Shown: positions 49,799-59,308 of the stretch, piece after piece
How the letters are laid out: each line of letters starts with the position of its first letter
Position numbering within the stretch: the stretch's first letter is position 1
Origin: Rhabdobacter roseus
GTDB taxonomy: Bacteria > Bacteroidota > Bacteroidia > Cytophagales > Spirosomataceae
Assembly: GCF_014202275.1 (NCBI RefSeq)
Contig: NZ_JACHGF010000003.1
Location: 248,001-312,000 of the forward strand
Length of the DNA stretch: 64,000 nucleotides
Direction of reading: 5' to 3'
Translations under genes and position numbers: made by a program
Notes under the pieces: model-generated
Seen by the model: the letters and a program-made list of their open reading frames with translations, nothing else
What the model was told of the DNA's origin: nothing
The model's database searches: none

Positions 49799-52198
49799 AT
49801 GACCCGCTTTTTCTCTTATAAACCAAGTACCTATTTCCTGGCCGTACCCTTGGCCCTGGCCGTAGCCGGACTTTTTTCCTCTTATAAAGTACCCTCGCCC
49901 CCCCAAGAGCCCGTCGACTACGTCGATCCTTTCCTGGGCACCGATTTTTACGGCCATACGTTTCCCGGCGCTACGTTGCCCTTCGGCATGGTGCAGCTCA
50001 GCCCCGACCACGGTACCCAGGGCTGGAACTACAGCGCGGGCTACAAATACGCCGACAGCTCCCTCATTGGTTTTAGCCACACGCACTTTAGCGGCGTGGG
50101 GATGAATTCGGGCGGGGATATTTTGGTGATGCCCACCGTGGGCGATAAAATTAAACTCACGCCCGGCACCAAAGAAAACCCCGACGCGGGTTACCGCTCG
50201 CGCTACGATAAGGACGAAGAAACGGCCACGCCGGGCTACTACGCCGTGCGCCTGAAAGACTACAACATCCGGGCCGAGCTCACCGCCACCCGGCGGGTAG
50301 GCATGCACCGCTATACCTTTCCTAAAGCCCGTAAGGCTACCATCTTGCTGGACATCGGCCACGAGATCGGGGGCGAAAGTACCAGCGGTTTCTCGCTCGT
50401 GAAAGTACCCAACGACTCCACCGTAGAAGGCTACAAGGACGCCAACGGCGTGATGGTTTACTTCGTGGCGCAGTTTAGCCGCCCCTTCGACTACTACGGC
50501 ACCTGGGACTCCGACTACCAAACGCCCGAGTCGGGCGAGGGTTCCTGGCCGTACAAAAACGAAGAAACGGGCCTGAACGTGGGGGCTTTTGTGAGCTACG
50601 CGACCCGAAAAGACGAGCAGATTTTGGTGAAAGTAGGGATCTCGCACGTGAGCCTGGACGGCGCGCGTAAGAACCTGGCCGCCGAACTACCCCACTGGGA
50701 TTTTGACAAAACCAAAACCCAGGCCCGCCAAACCTGGAACCAGGAGCTCCGGCGCATCAGCGTGCAAAGTACCTCCGAGGCCAAGAAGCAGATTTTCTAT
50801 ACGGCGCTCTACCGCAGCCTGCTGTCGCAATACATTGGGCAAGACGTGGACGGGCAGTACCTGGGCATGGACAAAAAGGTACATACGGCCGCCGGTCACG
50901 ATTTTTATCCGTCGTTTTCGTGCTGGGACACCTACCGTACCGAGTACCCGCTGCTGACGCTCATGGCCCCCGAGCGCGTCAACGATATTGTAAAATCCAT
51001 TGCGAATAAAACCAAGGAATACGGCTGGCTGCCCGCGCAGCACTTCCGCAACGAGTTTGGCCAGGGCATGGTGGGCGATCACCTGGTACCCGTGATCGTG
51101 GACGCCTACCTGAAAGGCTACCGCGACTGGGACGCCGAAGCGCTCTACCAGGCCATGCGCCGCAAGGCGCTAGAAGTACCTAAGCCTCCGCTCCCGACCT
51201 CGGCGGGCCGCTCGGGCCTGACCGACTACCTCAAGCTGGGCTACGCCCCCTGCGACGTGGTGACGGAGTCGGTACCGAACACCCTTGAGCTGGCCTACAA
51301 CGACTGGTGCATTGGGCAGCTGGCCCAGGCACTGGGCAAAAAAGACGACGCGGCACTCTTCTTCCAGCGCGCGCTCAACTACCGTAACCTCTTCGACGCC
51401 AGCACGTCGTTTATGCGTCCCCGTAAGCGGGACGGCTCCTGGCTACCCGAGCTGGGCCAGCACGAGCAGGAGATCGTGAAGGCTGGGGAACATTCCTACT
51501 ACCGCTACTTCGATCCGCTGCTGGTGGGCCGCCGCCCCAACCGTCACTATACCGAGTCGAACGCCTGGCAGTACCTGTGGTCGGTACAGCATGATCCCGT
51601 CGGGCTCGTCAAGCTCCTGGGCGGCAAAGAAGCCTTTACGCAGCGACTGGATGCTTTTTTTACCATGAGCGCTTCCATTACACCACCCAAGTACGTGGGC
51701 GTGGTAGGTACTTTGGGCCAATACGTACACGGCAACCAGCCCTCGCACCACGTAACCTACCTCTACAACTACGCGGGTGCCCCCTGGAAAACCCAGTACT
51801 GGGCGCGGGAGGTCATGGAACGCCTCTACCGCACGGGTCCCGGTGGCCTGTGCGGCAACGACGACATGGGCTCGCTCTCGTCCTGGTACGTACTCAGCAG
51901 CCTGGGGATCTACCCCGTCACGCCCGGAAGTACCTCCTACGCCATCGGGAGCCCGCTCTTCGACGAGGCCGAGGTAGCCGTAGCCCAGGGGAAGAAATTT
52001 AAAGTGATTGCCAAAAACAACCGCCCGCAGCACCGCTACATCCAGTCGGCTACGCTCAACGGCAAGCCTTTTAACCGCTGCTGGATCGAGCAGTCGGAGC
52101 TGGTAGCGGGCGGAGAGCTGGTGTTTGTGATGGGCCCCGAGCCCAACAAGTCGTGGGGCATAGGGGCCGACGCCCTTCCGTATTCGCTTTCTAAGTAA
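49799..52198 (+). CDS. GH92 alpha-mannosidase-like glycosidase
   Basis: 799 residues from the ATG at 49799 (MTRFFSYKPSTYFLAVPLAL), chosen over one at 49763 because it gives a compact signal peptide. The N-terminal beta-sandwich opens VDYVDPFLGTDFYGHTFPGA, and the motifs IGFSHTHFSGVGMNSGGDIL and FYPSFSCWDTYRTEYPLL are typical of GH92. The helical barrel ends with GNDDMGSLSSWYVLSSLGIY and YAIGSPLFDEAEV, the best-known GH92 signature. These enzymes are calcium-dependent exo-alpha-mannosidases that trim N-glycans or mannans. It begins a run of glycan genes on the plus strand, 27 bp before the first propeller-type gene. Confidence 0.93.
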   Translation: MTRFFSYKPSTYFLAVPLALAVAGLFSSYKVPSPPQEPVDYVDPFLGTDFYGHTFPGATLPFGMVQLSPDHGTQGWNYSAGYKYADSSLIGFSHTHFSGVGMNSGGDILVMPTVGDKIKLTPGTKENPDAGYRSRYDKDEETATPGYYAVRLKDYNIRAELTATRRVGMHRYTFPKARKATILLDIGHEIGGESTSGFSLVKVPNDSTVEGYKDANGVMVYFVAQFSRPFDYYGTWDSDYQTPESGEGSWPYKNEETGLNVGAFVSYATRKDEQILVKVGISHVSLDGARKNLAAELPHWDFDKTKTQARQTWNQELRRISVQSTSEAKKQIFYTALYRSLLSQYIGQDVDGQYLGMDKKVHTAAGHDFYPSFSCWDTYRTEYPLLTLMAPERVNDIVKSIANKTKEYGWLPAQHFRNEFGQGMVGDHLVPVIVDAYLKGYRDWDAEALYQAMRRKALEVPKPPLPTSAGRSGLTDYLKLGYAPCDVVTESVPNTLELAYNDWCIGQLAQALGKKDDAALFFQRALNYRNLFDASTSFMRPRKRDGSWLPELGQHEQEIVKAGEHSYYRYFDPLLVGRRPNRHYTESNAWQYLWSVQHDPVGLVKLLGGKEAFTQRLDAFFTMSASITPPKYVGVVGTLGQYVHGNQPSHHVTYLYNYAGAPWKTQYWAREVMERLYRTGPGGLCGNDDMGSLSSWYVLSSLGIYPVTPGSTSYAIGSPLFDEAEVAVAQGKKFKVIAKNNRPQHRYIQSATLNGKPFNRCWIEQSELVAGGELVFVMGPEPNKSWGIGADALPYSLSK

Positions 52199-52225
52199 GA
52201 TGTTTAGTACGTGCTTTATTTAAAA

Positions 52226-54514
52226 ATGAGAATGTATAAGGCTATGCTCTTGGCGAAAAGTACCCTCCGGGCCGCTCTGTGGGCGCTGGTGGGCGGACTC
52301 GTGCTGGCCTGCCAAAGTACCCCGCCGGAACAGGAGGTAGCCGAAAGTACCTACCAGGACGTACCCTTTTGGCAGGAGTACCACGAGGCGTATCCCGTAG
52401 GAAGTACCCCCGAAGCCAACGACGTGCGCAGCATCGCCGTGGACCGACAGGGCCAGGTCTGGATCGCCACGGCGGCGGGGATTTTTGTCAAAAAAGAAAC
52501 CGAAAGTACCTGGAGTTCGCCCTTTCAAGAGGGCGGCCGGGCCACTCCTGGCCCCGCTTACGTGGTGGCGGTAGATGCGCAGGACAACGTGTGGCTGGGT
52601 ACCTGGGATGGCTTGTACAAGTACCACCGGGGTACTTTGGAGAAAATCGACGGACCGCTGGCCCCGATCTCCACCCTCTGCGTAGCGCCGGAAGGTACCT
52701 ACGCGCTGGGCCCGCACGGGGTCTGGTTTTCGGCCGATGGGGATACTTTCACGAAGAAAAACTACGCCATGGCCCGCTCCATCCGCGACGCCCTTTCGGA
52801 CCAGCACGGTGGCCTTTGGGTGGCGTCAGACGTAGGGCTGTACCACGTCACGGAGGCCGAAACTACCCTGTTTCGGGATACCACAGCCTTGCTGAGCGCC
52901 TACGTCAAAGGCATCGCGCTCGACGACCGGCAGCGGCTCTGGGCCGGGGGGCTGGGTGGGGTTTCGATTTTACAAAATCAAAAAAAAGCAGGTACCCTCA
53001 CCACGGAGCAGGGCTTGCCCACGGCCTACGTCACCCGCGTACGGCGCGCGCCCCACGGCACGCTCTGGGTAGGTACCGAGGCTGGGGTGGTGCGCTACGA
53101 TTCGGCCCAAAGTACCCCCTCGCTGCTCTTTAGCCGCCGCTGGCTGCTCCACGACCACGTCCACGACATCGCTTTCGACGCCCAGGGCAACGCCTGGGTG
53201 GCTACGGCCCGGGGTGTGAGTGCCATCAAGCGCCAACAAATGACGCTGGCGCAGAAAAACGACTACTTCCAGGAGGTACTTCTGAGGCGGCACATCCGCG
53301 CGCCCTGGATCGCGGGTCAGTGCCGCCTCACCACCCCCGGCGACACCACTACCTGGGTACCCGAAGACGACGATAACGACGGCGAGTACACGGGCAACTA
53401 CCTGGCCATGGAGGCCTTTCGCTACGCCGTCACGAAGTCGCCCGAAGCCAGGGAAAACGCCCGCAAGGCCTTTGGCTTTCTGAAATTACTCCAGGAAGTA
53501 ACAGGTACCGACGGCTTCTTTGCCCGGACCATCGTGCCCACCCACTGGACCGAGCTGCACGACGGCAACCGGACTTTCAGCCCTCAGCAACGCGCCGACG
53601 AGCTGGTGAAGGAGCCGCGCTTCAAGCCCGTCGAGACGCGCTGGCGGAAGTCCAAAGACGGGCAGTGGCTCTGGAAGGGCGACACCAGCAGCGACGAAAT
53701 GTGCGGACATATGTTCGGGTACTTTTTCTACTACGAGCTCGCGGCCGACGAAGCCGAAAAAACCGCCGTGCGGCAGCACGTGGCCCGCATCGTGGACCAC
53801 CTCATGGCCCACAACTACAACCTGACCGACGTCGACGGCCACCCTACCCGCTGGGGAGTGTGGTCGCCCGAGCAGCTCAACCGTGACCCCGAATGGGCTC
53901 CCGACCGCCACCAAAACGCCATGGAGCTGCTGGCCTTTCTGAAGCTGGCGCACTACCTCACCCAAGACGAAAAGTACCAACGAGAGTACCTGCGACTCAT
54001 CGAACAAGAAAAGTACCTCGACCACATGGCCCAGGTACCCCAGCAAAACCCGGCCTGGTTTATCTACTTCGACGTGATGTTGCAGGCCTACGTGTACCCG
54101 CTGCTGATCAAGGGCGAGACCGATCCCGAGCGACTGGCTTTTTACCAAAAACACCTGGACGACTGGTTTGCGCGCCGCCGCGGCGACCACAACCCGCTCA
54201 TCAATTTTATTTACAACTACTGCCGGGGTCAGAAGGCCGAACTACCCAACTCCATCGCCTTCCTGAAAGATACCCCGCTGGACCTTATCGACTGGCCCAT
54301 CGACCACACCCGCCGCGAGGACGTCCGGATCGTGCGGAGGCCCGTGCTCGAAGACCTGCAGGTAGACCGGCTCCAGCCACCCAGCATCCGGATGACCGTG
54401 CGCTGGGACAAAAACCCCTGGACGGCCGCCGGGGGCGACCCCAGCCGGGAACGCGAGCCGGTATTCTGGCAACTACCCTACTGGATGGGCCGGTACCTGG
54501 GCATGATTCAGTAG
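52226..54514 (+). CDS. Propeller/helical-domain lipoprotein, family copy 1 (most divergent)
   Basis: 762 residues from the ATG at 52226; lipobox LVGGLVLAC then QST. The N-terminal ~340 residues hold repeated DxxGxVW-type blades (VDRQGQVWIATAAGIFV, VDAQDNVWLGTWDGLYKY, LDDRQRLWAGGLGGVSI, APHGTLWVGTEAGVVRY) like the two-component-regulator propeller. The C-terminal ~390 residues are helix-rich with NYLAMEAFRYAVTKSPEA, GDTSSDEMCGHMFGYFFYYE, DVDGHPTRWGVWSPEQLNRD and the ending LPYWMGRYLGMIQ. Those helices recall (alpha/alpha)-barrel glycosidases or lyases. I know no named family for this fusion. Three relatives follow downstream. A glycan-cleaving role is inferred from neighbours. Confidence 0.8.
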   Translation: MRMYKAMLLAKSTLRAALWALVGGLVLACQSTPPEQEVAESTYQDVPFWQEYHEAYPVGSTPEANDVRSIAVDRQGQVWIATAAGIFVKKETESTWSSPFQEGGRATPGPAYVVAVDAQDNVWLGTWDGLYKYHRGTLEKIDGPLAPISTLCVAPEGTYALGPHGVWFSADGDTFTKKNYAMARSIRDALSDQHGGLWVASDVGLYHVTEAETTLFRDTTALLSAYVKGIALDDRQRLWAGGLGGVSILQNQKKAGTLTTEQGLPTAYVTRVRRAPHGTLWVGTEAGVVRYDSAQSTPSLLFSRRWLLHDHVHDIAFDAQGNAWVATARGVSAIKRQQMTLAQKNDYFQEVLLRRHIRAPWIAGQCRLTTPGDTTTWVPEDDDNDGEYTGNYLAMEAFRYAVTKSPEARENARKAFGFLKLLQEVTGTDGFFARTIVPTHWTELHDGNRTFSPQQRADELVKEPRFKPVETRWRKSKDGQWLWKGDTSSDEMCGHMFGYFFYYELAADEAEKTAVRQHVARIVDHLMAHNYNLTDVDGHPTRWGVWSPEQLNRDPEWAPDRHQNAMELLAFLKLAHYLTQDEKYQREYLRLIEQEKYLDHMAQVPQQNPAWFIYFDVMLQAYVYPLLIKGETDPERLAFYQKHLDDWFARRRGDHNPLINFIYNYCRGQKAELPNSIAFLKDTPLDLIDWPIDHTRREDVRIVRRPVLEDLQVDRLQPPSIRMTVRWDKNPWTAAGGDPSREREPVFWQLPYWMGRYLGMIQ

Positions 54515-54603
54515 CGCATTTCGAAAAGTACCCGAAAACGCATAAGCAGAAACAAACGAAGGTTGTCTTTTTATTCAATACGTACTTCAACAAAATAAAA
54601 ACC

Positions 54604-55665
54604 ATGAAAAAGGTACTTTTAACTACCCTCGCGCTGCTCAGCCTGGGCTACGCGCAGGCCCAAACCTACGCCGAGAAGCTCGGCTGGCCGAAGGGCACGA
54701 AGGTGGTCATCTTCCACGTCGACGACGCCGGGATGTCCTACTCCTCCAACCAGGGTACCATCAAGTCCATCGAGGGCGGGCTGGCTACCTCGTGCAGCAT
54801 CATGATGCCCTGCCCCTGGGCGGGCGCTTTTACCAAGTACGTCCTGGAAAACAACAAAACGCCAGGCCGCCCGTTTATCGACGCGGGCCTGCACCTGACG
54901 CTCACCTCCGAGTGGAAGCAGTACCGCTGGCCGCCGCTGTCGGGCTTTATGCATAGCCACAGCCTCGTCGACGACGAGGGCTGCATGTGGCATTCGGTGG
55001 AGCAGGTGGTCAAAAACGCCAATCCGGACCACGTGGAGGCCGAGATTCGGGCGCAGGTGGAGCGCGCGCTACGCATGGGCCTTCGCCCTACCCACCTCGA
55101 CTCGCACATGGGTACCCTCTTTGCGCACCAGCCCTTCCTGGAGCGCTACATCAAGGTGGGGGTAGAGTACGGCATTCCGGTGATGTTTCCGGGCGGCAAC
55201 AACAAGCTCCTGGCCGAATGCCTCAACCAGCCTCTGATCAAAAAACTGAAAGCTGAAGGCAAATGGCAGGAAGGTACCCCGCTGCCCCAGCCGGATATTA
55301 TTAAAAAATCCAAAGCCGTGGGCGAGATGATCTGGAAAGCGGGGCTGCCCGTTCTGGACGACCTCCACACCATCAGCGGCGACTGGAAGCCCGAAGGTAC
55401 CTCCGTCACGCCCGAAGCCTGGGGCAAATACAAGGCCGAGCAATTCAAGAAAGTACTACAAACCATGCAGCCCGGTGTGGCCATGTTCATTGTGCACAGC
55501 AGCGATATCACCGACGCCTTCCAGCACATCAGCGCCTCGGGCGGCTCGCGCTACGCCGACATGCTCTCCATGCTCGACCCCGACCTGAAAGCCTACGTAC
55601 AGGCCGAGGGCATTGTACTCACTACCTTCAAAGAACTGATGGAGCGACGGAAGCAGGTAAAATAA
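54604..55665 (+). CDS. Secreted ChbG/YdjC-type carbohydrate deacetylase
   Basis: 353 residues from the ATG at 54604, which starts a standard signal peptide (MKKVLLTTLALLSLGYAQAQ); the longer open frame upstream to 53893 is antisense-like sequence within the preceding gene. Metal-site motifs of the ChbG/HpnK fold are visible: VVIFHVDDAGMSY with the Asp pair, GLHLTLTSEW and LRPTHLDSHMGTLF. ChbG-type enzymes deacetylate N-acetylated amino sugars such as chitooligosaccharides, and relatives can have other substrates. The export signal is unusual against the cytosolic E. coli enzyme but common in Bacteroidota. It lies between the propeller copy 1 gene and the sialidase-like gene. Confidence 0.9.
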   Translation: MKKVLLTTLALLSLGYAQAQTYAEKLGWPKGTKVVIFHVDDAGMSYSSNQGTIKSIEGGLATSCSIMMPCPWAGAFTKYVLENNKTPGRPFIDAGLHLTLTSEWKQYRWPPLSGFMHSHSLVDDEGCMWHSVEQVVKNANPDHVEAEIRAQVERALRMGLRPTHLDSHMGTLFAHQPFLERYIKVGVEYGIPVMFPGGNNKLLAECLNQPLIKKLKAEGKWQEGTPLPQPDIIKKSKAVGEMIWKAGLPVLDDLHTISGDWKPEGTSVTPEAWGKYKAEQFKKVLQTMQPGVAMFIVHSSDITDAFQHISASGGSRYADMLSMLDPDLKAYVQAEGIVLTTFKELMERRKQVK

Positions 55666-55677
55666 TTTTTTTTAATC

Positions 55678-56883
55678 ATGATTTTTCGAATGAAAGTACC
55701 CCTGGCGCTCGTCGCGTTTTTTGTACTCCTGCTAGGTACCTTACCCGGCCAGCGGGCTCAGGCCCAGCACCCGGCCGTCGTGCGGGCGGAGCTCATCTTT
55801 CCCGAGCAGGCGCAGCACGTGCACGGAAGCAGCCTGGTAGCCCTGCCCAACGGCGACTTCCTGGTGGCCTGGTTTGAGGGAAGCGGCGAGCGTACCGCCG
55901 ACGACGTCCAGATCATGGGTGCCCGGCTCCGGAAGGGTGCTAAGGCCTGGAGCGCGCCCTTTCTGTTGGCCGATACACCGAATATTCCGGACTGCAATCC
56001 GGTGCTTTTTCTCAATAGCCAGGGTACTTTGTTCCTGGTCTGGATTGCCGTGCAGGCCAACCTGTGGGAGCAGTCGATCCTGCGGTTTAAAACCTCTACC
56101 AACTACACCCAAAGCGGCGCGCCCGTCTGGAACTGGCAGGACAACATCCTGCTCAAACCCGACGACCGCTTTGCCGACGAAATCGCGAAGCGCTTCAAAG
56201 AGCTACCCGAAAACACCGCCGGTTGGGCGGGCTACGCGCCTAAGTACGACGACCTGCTCATCGCCGCGGCTAAGGATGTACCCAAGCGAAGCATTGGCTG
56301 GATGACCCGCATCAAACCCCAGCTTTTAGAAAACGGTCGCATCGTGCTGCCGCTCTACTCCGACGGCTACAACCTGTCGATGATGGCCCTCTCCGACGAC
56401 CACGGCGCTACCTGGCGGCCCAGCCTGCCGCTGGTGGGGCGCGGGCCGATTCAGCCCGCCCTGGCCCGCCAGAAAAACGGCACCCTGGTGGCTTACCTGC
56501 GCGACAGCGGCGACGAGCCTACTCGCGTACACCGCAGCGAGTCAGCCGACGGCGGCCAAAGCTGGACGGCCAGCGTCAAGACCGACATCCCCAACACGGC
56601 CAGCGTGGAGCTGCTGGTACTGCGGGATGGCCGCTGGGCTTTTCTGGGCAACGACATCGACGACGGCCGCTACCGCCTGAGCCTCTACCTCTCCGACGAC
56701 GAAGGAAGTACCTGGAAGTGGAAAATCCGGGTAGAAGATCACCCGCGCGACCAGGGCGGCTACTCCTACCCCTCGCTGATCCAGACGCCCGACGGCCTGC
56801 TGCATATGACTTACTCGGCCCACCGCGAGAAAGCCCGGAAGTCGATCAAGTACGTAGTCGTCAATCCTAAATTAATTCAATAG
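55678..56883 (+). CDS. Secreted BNR-type sialidase-family protein
   Basis: 401 residues with signal peptide (LVALVAFFV-like segment ending GQRAQAQ). A six-bladed propeller is indicated by repeated Asp-box-like motifs (ALSDDHGATWRPSLPL, SESADGGQSWTAS, YLSDDEGSTWKWK) and by EGSGERTADDVQIMGARL and TRIKPQLLENGRIVLPLYSD. It matches the BNR_2 group annotated as exo-alpha-sialidases in many Bacteroidota. A sialic acid substrate is possible, but other acidic or deoxy sugars cannot be excluded. It follows the deacetylase gene by 12 bp and precedes propeller copy 2 by 38 bp, so the three are probably co-transcribed. Confidence 0.88.
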   Translation: MIFRMKVPLALVAFFVLLLGTLPGQRAQAQHPAVVRAELIFPEQAQHVHGSSLVALPNGDFLVAWFEGSGERTADDVQIMGARLRKGAKAWSAPFLLADTPNIPDCNPVLFLNSQGTLFLVWIAVQANLWEQSILRFKTSTNYTQSGAPVWNWQDNILLKPDDRFADEIAKRFKELPENTAGWAGYAPKYDDLLIAAAKDVPKRSIGWMTRIKPQLLENGRIVLPLYSDGYNLSMMALSDDHGATWRPSLPLVGRGPIQPALARQKNGTLVAYLRDSGDEPTRVHRSESADGGQSWTASVKTDIPNTASVELLVLRDGRWAFLGNDIDDGRYRLSLYLSDDEGSTWKWKIRVEDHPRDQGGYSYPSLIQTPDGLLHMTYSAHREKARKSIKYVVVNPKLIQ

Positions 56884-56921
56884 ACACCTTTATACTTAGT
56901 TAACGTAAGTACCTACTAACC

Positions 56922-59159
56922 ATGCGATTATTTTCTTATTTAGCCTTGAGTTGCTTCCTGTTGGCTTTTTTTGGGTGCAGCAAAAATTCCGCCAACCAGC
57001 CGGGCAGCCAACCCGTCTACGAAGACCAACCTTTCTGGCAAGATTACAGCGTCAAGTACTACCTACCCCAGGCCAACACCACCCTGCTGGAAGCCTACGC
57101 CGACCGCAACGGCAACATCAAGGTACTTTCCAGTAACGGCTTGATGCAGCCTTACAACGGGCATTTTTTGTACCACGGCGAGCTCCTGCCCGACAACACT
57201 TACCGCCCCCTCAAAGACAAAAAGCTAGCCGCCATGACCAGCCTGGAGCAGCAGTTTGTATACCTGGACAATAAAGCCGTGCTGAGCAACGCCTGGGCCG
57301 GGGCGCTCTACTCCCGGCACGGGCTGCCCACCGCCCGCCTCTTTGCCGCCGGGGCCAGCTTCACCTTCCTGCTCTCCGACGGGCAGGCGCTGCACCTGGT
57401 GCAGGATTCTAAAACTCTCTGGAAAGGTACCCTACCGGGCGACGAAGTGGTGAGCATCCGGTACCAGGCGGCGGCCAATCAGTTTTGGGTGCTGGGCAAA
57501 AAATCGTTATCGACGCTTTCGGTGCCAAGCCCGCAGCTGACCAAGGTACTGGACGGCGCGGACTTTACGGCCTTTGATCTCACCGACCAAAAGGTACTTA
57601 TAGGTACCTCGGACGGCTACCTGGAATACGGTCTTAGCGAGAAAAAACAGCTGGGCGAAAAGCAGCAAAAACTACCCTGGACCGAAATCACGGCCCTAAA
57701 GGCCATCGGCGATAAGGTGTGGTTTGGTACCTCGCGAGGTGCCTTTGCACTCCGCGCCGACGGCCAGTTTGACTACTACAACGGCGAGCGCTGGCTGCCT
57801 TCCAACGCCGTGGTGCATATCGCCGAAGGCCCGGCGAACTCGGTCCTGATCCTGACGAAGGCGGGTTTGGGGCAAATTTGCTTCAAACAAATGACGCTGC
57901 ACGACAAGGCCGTTTTCTTCGACGAGCAGGTACGGAGCCGCCACATCCGCAACGGCTTCAACGCCTCGCTGGACGACATGCAAAAAGGCAATATCGCCAC
58001 CGGCTACCTGGCCGACTCCGACAACGACGGCCTCTGGACGGCCATGTACCTGGGGGGGGAGATATTCCGCTACGCGGCTACCAAAGATCCCCAGGCCCTG
58101 CAAAATTGCCGCGAGTCGCTGGACGCCATAGAGCGCCTCTACACCGTCAATGGCGTACCGGGCTTTCCGTCGCGCTCCTTCGAGCGGCGCGGGTACATCG
58201 ACCAGCTCTTCGATCCCGAGCGCTGGCAGCACGCCCCCGATCCCGAGTGGGACTGGAAGGCTACCACCAGCAGTGACGAGGTCATTGGGCACGTGTTTGC
58301 CTTCGGAGCCATGGCCGAGCTCATCGACGATGAGGACATGCGCCGCCGCTCGGTGGCGCTCATTGACACCCTCATGGGCCATATCGTGAAAAATAACTGG
58401 TACCTCATTGACTACGACGGCAAGCCTACCCAGTGGGGCCGCTGGAACCCCGAGTACGTCAACGGATTCCCCATCAACGTGGGCGACCGCAAGCTCAATT
58501 CGTCCAACATCGTGGCGATGCTCCAGACGGCCTACCATTTTACCAAAAAAGAAATTTACAAGGAAAAAGCCTTTGAACTGATGAATAAACACGGGTACTT
58601 CGAGAACCTCATGCGGCCCATGAGCGTAATCGGGAAAGCACCCGAAGACGCCGACGAGCACGCCAAGCACATGTCGGACGGCTGGAACCACTCCGACGAC
58701 GAGATGTACTTCGTGGGCTACTGGGGCCTCTACCGCTACGCCTTCAACGACACCCTCAAAACCCACTTTAAGGAGGCGATCATTGACCACTGGCAGGCCG
58801 AGCGGCCCGAAAAAGAAGGAGCCTGGAATATTTTTACGGCCCTCACCGGCACGCCCGACTTCGACCTCAACGAAGCCGCCTGGTACCTCAAAGAACACCC
58901 ACTGGACCTCATCGACTGGGACATCCAGAATAGCCACCGCAAGGACATTGAGAAGATGGAGCCCAACTTCCGCCGACAAACCATCAAGGAGGTACTTCCG
59001 CCCGACGAGCGGCCCATCCAGCGCCACAACGGCAATATGTTCCAGCTCGACCGCGTGGGCCGAAACGGTACTTCTGAGCACAGCGCGGGCGACATCTGGC
59101 TGCTGCCCTACTGGCTGGGCAGGTACCTGGGCGTGATCAGCGCGCCGGTGAATCGCTAA
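56922..59159 (+). CDS. Propeller/helical-domain lipoprotein, family copy 2
   Basis: 745 residues; lipobox CFLLAFFGC then SKNS. N-terminal ~325 residues show propeller-like repeats (ADRNGNIKVLSSNGLMQPY, QKVLIGTSDGYLEYGL, DKVWFGTSRGAFALRADG). The helical domain begins SRHIRNGFNASLDDM (about 339) and contains DSDNDGLWTAMYLGGEIFRY (about 366), TSSDEVIGHVFAFGAMAEL, DYDGKPTQWGRWNPEYVNGF, WNHSDDEMYFVGYWGLYRYA (about 588) and the ending IWLLPYWLGRYLGVI. Acidic clusters in these motifs (SDNDG, SSDE, HSDDE) are conserved in copies 3 and 4 and are candidate catalytic residues. It is very close in sequence to copy 3, suggesting recent duplication. Confidence 0.85.
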   Translation: MRLFSYLALSCFLLAFFGCSKNSANQPGSQPVYEDQPFWQDYSVKYYLPQANTTLLEAYADRNGNIKVLSSNGLMQPYNGHFLYHGELLPDNTYRPLKDKKLAAMTSLEQQFVYLDNKAVLSNAWAGALYSRHGLPTARLFAAGASFTFLLSDGQALHLVQDSKTLWKGTLPGDEVVSIRYQAAANQFWVLGKKSLSTLSVPSPQLTKVLDGADFTAFDLTDQKVLIGTSDGYLEYGLSEKKQLGEKQQKLPWTEITALKAIGDKVWFGTSRGAFALRADGQFDYYNGERWLPSNAVVHIAEGPANSVLILTKAGLGQICFKQMTLHDKAVFFDEQVRSRHIRNGFNASLDDMQKGNIATGYLADSDNDGLWTAMYLGGEIFRYAATKDPQALQNCRESLDAIERLYTVNGVPGFPSRSFERRGYIDQLFDPERWQHAPDPEWDWKATTSSDEVIGHVFAFGAMAELIDDEDMRRRSVALIDTLMGHIVKNNWYLIDYDGKPTQWGRWNPEYVNGFPINVGDRKLNSSNIVAMLQTAYHFTKKEIYKEKAFELMNKHGYFENLMRPMSVIGKAPEDADEHAKHMSDGWNHSDDEMYFVGYWGLYRYAFNDTLKTHFKEAIIDHWQAERPEKEGAWNIFTALTGTPDFDLNEAAWYLKEHPLDLIDWDIQNSHRKDIEKMEPNFRRQTIKEVLPPDERPIQRHNGNMFQLDRVGRNGTSEHSAGDIWLLPYWLGRYLGVISAPVNR

Positions 59160-59173
59160 CCCCGGCGTGGCGA

Positions 59174-59256
59174 CGCCCGAATTTGTAATCGGGTGTTGGG
59201 TCTGAATCGCGTTTGAAACGCCAGGAGATGACGCCCTGATTACAAATCAGGGCGAG
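59174..59256. repeat. Palindromic intergenic repeat, copy A
   Basis: The left part (CGCCCGAATTTGTAATCGGG) and right part (CCTGATTACAAATCAGGGCG) are imperfect inverted copies around CGCGTTTGAAACGC. A near-copy follows the next gene (61517-61597). It looks like a mobile palindromic (MITE- or REP-like) element or a terminator duplicated with its gene. Confidence 0.7.
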
Positions 59257-59308
59257 CCAGTTGAGCCAGTTTCAGCGAGTATATGTTTTTAAATAATTGA
59301 ATTGACGC

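Noticed and set aside
53893-54603. Upstream extension of the deacetylase frame
   Set aside because: The extra ~237 codons lie inside the propeller copy 1 gene, and the ATG at 54604 begins a clear signal peptide.
57696-59081. 461-codon minus-strand frame opposite propeller copy 2 (similar one at 60038-61336)
   Set aside because: Both are mirror images of the conserved paralogous genes; similarity between them only reflects the duplication.
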